Of a DNA stretch of 8,922 bases, positions 6,466 to 8,922 are shown in pieces. Source of the stretch: Bdellovibrio sp. CG10_big_fil_rev_8_21_14_0_10_47_8 (lineage in GTDB: Bacteria > Bdellovibrionota > Bdellovibrionia > Bdellovibrionales > Bdellovibrionaceae); the NCBI GenBank assembly GCA_002773975.1, contig PEZR01000143.1, positions 1 through 8,922 on the forward strand. The letters are read 5' to 3'. The position numbers and the translations under genes are program-made. The stretch's first letter is position 1. Each line of letters begins with the position of its first letter. Below the pieces are notes generated by a model. That model did no database searches and was not told the origin of the DNA. It saw nothing but the letters and a program-made list of their open reading frames with translations.

Positions 6466-7292
6466 GATCAAGGCCTGCGACGCGACGGCGAGTTCAGAAA
6501 AAGAGTCAGCGAAAAACTTTTGATAAATACGAGTACTATCAGAAAGCAGTTCAGTCCGCGGAGAGTGATGTCCTGTTTTTAAAAAAAACATTTAAGACAT
6601 TGCGGGGGAAGGAAGCTCGCATCTTGCGTGAGGATTTTTGTGGGACTTTTATGCTGTCTTGTGAATGGGTAAAACTTCATCGCTCGAACGAGTCTTATGG
6701 TGTGGATTTAGATCCGGAGCCCTTGGAATACGGACGGCTTCACAATCTGCCAAAATTGAAGCCAGATGAACAAAGACGCATTCATTTGCTCGAGGGCAAT
6801 GTGCTTCATTGGAATTTACCCGTGGTGGACTTGGCCATCGCCATGAATTTTTCGTACTATCTTTTCAAAAGCCGCGAGGTTCTGAAAAAGTACTTTATCA
6901 ATGTTCATAAAAGTTTGAAAAAAGAGGGCGTTTTTGTTTTGGATTGTTTTGGTGGAAGTCAGTGTTATGACGCCATCGAAGAGACCAATAATCTGCGAGG
7001 ATTTAAGTACTACTGGGACCAAGCAGGTTTTGATCCGGTCACAAATCGGGCACTTTTTCACATCCACTTTAAGCCCAAGGGGCAAAAGAAATACGAGCGT
7101 GTATTTACATATGATTGGCGTCTGTGGACCATTCCTGAGCTCCGAGAAATTCTGACCGAGGCCGGATTTCAAAAAACGCATGTCTATTGGGAAGGAACCA
7201 CCAAGGCCGGAGAGGGCGATGGTATCTTTACCCGCACAGAAAAGGGCGAGTCCTGTGAGTCCTGGATCGCCTATATCGCCGCAGAGAAGTAG
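6462..7292 (+). CDS. Class I SAM-dependent methyltransferase, substrate unknown
   Basis: A 276-residue protein with a Rossmann-type SAM-binding domain. Motif I is LREDFCGTFMLSCEW (55-69), a variant seen in a conserved group of bacterial methyltransferases in place of the usual GxGxG. Motif II is YGVDLDPEPL (79-88), where D82 or D84 should hold the SAM ribose. Further on are VVDLAIAMNFSYY (121-133, motif IV position) and KKEGVFVLDCFGG (153-165). The C-terminal part (about 180-276) would complete the fold and the substrate side. Residues 1-18 are strongly basic (9 Arg/Lys), followed by the conserved-looking FDKYEYYQKAVQSAE. The start ATG overlaps the E1 beta TGA as ATGA with only a weak ribosome-binding site, so translation probably depends on E1 beta. 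No other good start exists. The substrate is not readable: small molecule, protein and RNA all remain open. Confidence 0.85.
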   Translation: MRSRPATRRRVQKKSQRKTFDKYEYYQKAVQSAESDVLFLKKTFKTLRGKEARILREDFCGTFMLSCEWVKLHRSNESYGVDLDPEPLEYGRLHNLPKLKPDEQRRIHLLEGNVLHWNLPVVDLAIAMNFSYYLFKSREVLKKYFINVHKSLKKEGVFVLDCFGGSQCYDAIEETNNLRGFKYYWDQAGFDPVTNRALFHIHFKPKGQKKYERVFTYDWRLWTIPELREILTEAGFQKTHVYWEGTTKAGEGDGIFTRTEKGESCESWIAYIAAEK

Positions 7293-7405
7293 CTTTTTCT
7301 TTCCGTTGTAAAAATCACCCAAAGCAATCTAGTTGCGACAAAATATGGCGCTGTTCATTTTTTTTCGGTAGAACCAGTCAGATTTTAGAAAAAAGGGGTT
7401 CCATA

Positions 7406-8563
7406 ATGTCGCACCAAGAATTCTTTAAAGGAATTTTATTGTCCGCTCTTTTAGCGACTTCGGTGGTTTCATGCAGTCAGTCTTCGGGTGGGGGGAGCAA
7501 TCAGAAACTTTCTGAGCCAGCTCGTAATCTTGATACAAAGAGCTGTGTTTATGACTACACCGAGGGGGATAATGCCGACTATTCTCGTTTAGATCAAGTG
7601 CAAGTGGTGAGCGCGGCCTTCGACAAAGAGTTCAACCAGTCTTTGTTGGACGGGGTATTAACGGCGTCGATTTCATCGTCGATTCCTTATATTGAACAAA
7701 CAGGAGTGCTTCTCTATAAGGCTCCTCCCGCTCCAACAACGAGTTGTTCGAGGTCTATATTCAGTGTTTTGAAGGAAAGGTCTGGCGGCCTTCTTGGTCG
7801 GACAGAAGATATTTTTGAAGTTAAAGATGACTCTATTGTTCTCGGCTTGTATCTCCCCCAAGGACAACAAGGTGTCGAGCAGACATCCAAAGCTGCGGCG
7901 ATCATCTTACGTGAAAATACAAACCGATGGTCGCTTATTCATGAGTTTATGCATCACCTGTTCGCCATCAGAGCTCAGGCCAATGGATATGATGACGGCG
8001 CCAACAAGGAGCTCATTTCGCAGTTCGGGGAAAAGTTAAAGCAATTTCCTGGCAGTCTGCGGGAAATGTCAGACGTTCAGCTGACGAGCTATATCGATAT
8101 ATTTTCTGCCTTTGTGGAGGCTCTAGATACACGACTTATCCACTATACTTTGGAAGAGATGGCGATCGAAAGCCACCTCAAGGTTGAATACAATAATGAT
8201 CGACTAAAATATGTGCCATCCAATTCGAACTGGTACATTGAGTCCAGTGGCCAGAATGCCAAGGAGACCTACAATGCTATCATTGAATGGGCTGGGGATA
8301 TTTCCAGTGAACTCAGATCGAGAAAAAATCTGACAGGTAGTGCAACTGCGGTGACCGCAGCTCAAAGAAAAGCGGTGGAACGGATCCAAGAGATCAATCG
8401 GTTGAGATACAGATTTCCCTATGACCCAGGTGATAGGGCCATGGAGATCAATGGGCTGGCGGTCAGTCAGCAGCCCGATGCTCTGCCATGCTCCCACACC
8501 AAAGAGGAGCAGGACCTTGATCGGGAAGTTTCTGTTACATTGAGCAATGAGTTGGCCAGATAG
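7406..8563 (+). CDS. Lipoprotein with HExxH zincin-like motif (putative metallopeptidase)
   Basis: A 385-residue secreted protein that I do not recognise as a named family. A type II signal peptide (hydrophobic about 9-22) ends in the lipobox V20-V21-S22-C23, and Ser at +2 suggests the outer membrane. A Ser/Gly/Gln-rich linker follows (24-34). H179-E180-F181-M182-H183 is a perfect HExxH zinc-site motif in a helix-like setting, and EEMAIE (250-255), about 70 residues later, could supply the third zinc ligand as in gluzincins. Cysteines at 47, 114 and 363 or so might form a disulfide. The region 165-260 is helical and rich in conserved-looking hydrophobics; 310-335 looks helical and charged. 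ATG 7406 has AAGGGG at 7393-7398, seven bases before it. The gene stands alone, 113 bases after the methyltransferase gene and before a strong terminator. Peptidase activity is inference from the motif; a non-catalytic zinc lipoprotein is possible. Confidence 0.75.
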   Translation: MSHQEFFKGILLSALLATSVVSCSQSSGGGSNQKLSEPARNLDTKSCVYDYTEGDNADYSRLDQVQVVSAAFDKEFNQSLLDGVLTASISSSIPYIEQTGVLLYKAPPAPTTSCSRSIFSVLKERSGGLLGRTEDIFEVKDDSIVLGLYLPQGQQGVEQTSKAAAIILRENTNRWSLIHEFMHHLFAIRAQANGYDDGANKELISQFGEKLKQFPGSLREMSDVQLTSYIDIFSAFVEALDTRLIHYTLEEMAIESHLKVEYNNDRLKYVPSNSNWYIESSGQNAKETYNAIIEWAGDISSELRSRKNLTGSATAVTAAQRKAVERIQEINRLRYRFPYDPGDRAMEINGLAVSQQPDALPCSHTKEEQDLDREVSVTLSNELAR

Positions 8564-8604
8564 CTTTCCTGACGTGAGAAAATCTTCAATTTTACATATA
8601 GAAC

Positions 8605-8625
8605 CTTGAGACAAACTGTCTTGAG
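8605..8625 (+). repeat. CTTGAG direct repeat around a small hairpin in the 3' untranslated region
   Basis: CTTGAG occurs at 8605-8610 and 8620-8625. Within it, AGACA (8609-8613) and TGTCT (8617-8621) form a perfect 5-bp stem with a 3-base loop. It lies between the lipoprotein stop and the terminator; function unknown. Confidence 0.35.
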
Positions 8626-8634
8626 GGATGCTGG

Positions 8635-8667
8635 AAAAATGGGACGATCCGTCCCATTTTTATTTTT
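8635..8667 (+). terminator. Strong intrinsic (rho-independent) terminator, probably bidirectional
   Basis: AAAAATGGGACG (8635-8646) pairs perfectly with CGTCCCATTTTT (8650-8661) around the loop ATC, and the T-rich stretch continues to 8667. A GC-rich core flanked by A-run and T-run is the textbook form, and it would also work on the minus strand. It ends the lipoprotein transcript 72 bases after the stop codon and separates it from the ATPase gene, which therefore needs its own promoter. Confidence 0.92.
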
Positions 8668-8721
8668 AGCCTCGGAAATTTGGATTAGATCTCAGCACGT
8701 CTTGTGCATTCGCTATTTCCC

Positions 8722-8922
8722 ATGGCGGCGACCACATCTTACCTAGACCTTCCCGAATTTCGGCAATTGTACTGTCGTGTCTCGTCGTCGCCTTCGATGA
8801 AGCTCTACATTGAAGGCATCAAGTGTGCAAAGTGTGTGCAGAAAATCGAGAGTCTCCGGAACACGATGCCTTTCGTGGCAAGATTGGATGTGGACATCGC
8901 CAATCAGACGGCCTTGGTGGAA
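8722..8922 (+). CDS. Heavy-metal (probably copper) P-type ATPase, N-terminal fragment
   Basis: The frame is open from ATG 8722 to the end of the window (67 codons), so the gene continues beyond it. Residues 26-67 look like a heavy-metal-associated domain: LYIEGIKCAKC (28-38) carries the metal-binding C35-x-x-C38, and VDIANQTALVE (57-67) fits the later strand. The preceding stretch YLDLPEFRQLYC (7-18) resembles the segment before the metal-binding domain in CcoI/FixI-type copper-exporting ATPases, which supply copper to cbb3 cytochrome oxidase. The usual ACVWLIE after the CxxC is VQKIE here. No ribosome-binding site precedes ATG 8722; an in-frame GTG at 8704 is the only other start after the TAG at 8686-8688. 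A stand-alone metal chaperone cannot be fully excluded because the membrane and ATPase domains lie outside the window. Confidence 0.7.
   Translation, partial: MAATTSYLDLPEFRQLYCRVSSSPSMKLYIEGIKCAKCVQKIESLRNTMPFVARLDVDIANQTALVE

Noticed and set aside
6816..7322. 168-codon minus-strand open frame opposite the methyltransferase
   Set aside because: Antisense shadow of a gene with clear SAM-binding motifs; no recognisable protein features.
7345..7365. sigma54-like TGGCGC and a T8 run before the lipoprotein gene
   Set aside because: The GC of the -12 element is missing, and the T-run is not preceded by a stable stem, so neither a sigma54 promoter nor a terminator is supported.
8346..8360. 15-base palindrome CTGCGGTGACCGCAG in the lipoprotein gene
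   Set aside because: Perfect but isolated, deep inside coding sequence, and without a second copy; chance is the simpler reading.

Overview
The window reads as a gene-dense, all plus-strand stretch of a bacterial chromosome. Gene content and protein style suggest a Bdellovibrio-like organism (Bdellovibrionota, Gram-negative). The pointers are a TopA with a long Lys/Ala tail, a long Prc protease, a lipoprotein with an outer-membrane-type sorting signal, and a CcoI/FixI-like copper ATPase start. This assignment is inference from recall, not from a search.

Layout. (1) 3-1214: the C-terminal part of DNA topoisomerase I (topA), whose catalytic half lies upstream of the window. (2) 1282-2196: a HAD-superfamily protein of unknown substrate, possibly read from its own promoter as a leaderless mRNA. 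(3) 2288-7292: a compact run of four genes: a periplasmic tail-specific protease (prc), the alpha and beta subunits of a thiamine-diphosphate 2-oxoacid dehydrogenase E1, and a class I SAM methyltransferase. The gaps are 24 nt, a 1-nt TAATG overlap and a 4-nt ATGA overlap, so at least the last three are probably translationally coupled. (4) 7406-8563: a lipoprotein with an HExxH zincin motif, closed by a strong intrinsic terminator at 8635-8667. (5) 8722 to the end: the first 67 codons of a heavy-metal P-type ATPase with an N-terminal CxxC metal-binding domain.

How the genes relate. E1 alpha and E1 beta together make one decarboxylase component. The E2 (lipoyl acyltransferase) and E3 partners are not in the window. 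The methyltransferase is tied to the E1 genes by stop/start overlap, but its substrate cannot be read from sequence. Prc acts in the periplasm and shares the transcription direction rather than the pathway. Most of the window is ordinary housekeeping DNA. I found no CRISPR array, tRNA, rRNA, insertion sequence, phage gene or defence system, and nothing I would call a new system. The points worth a second look are the E1-methyltransferase coupling, an intragenic hairpin at the start of E1 alpha, basic extensions on several proteins, the zincin-like lipoprotein, and a possible leaderless promoter.
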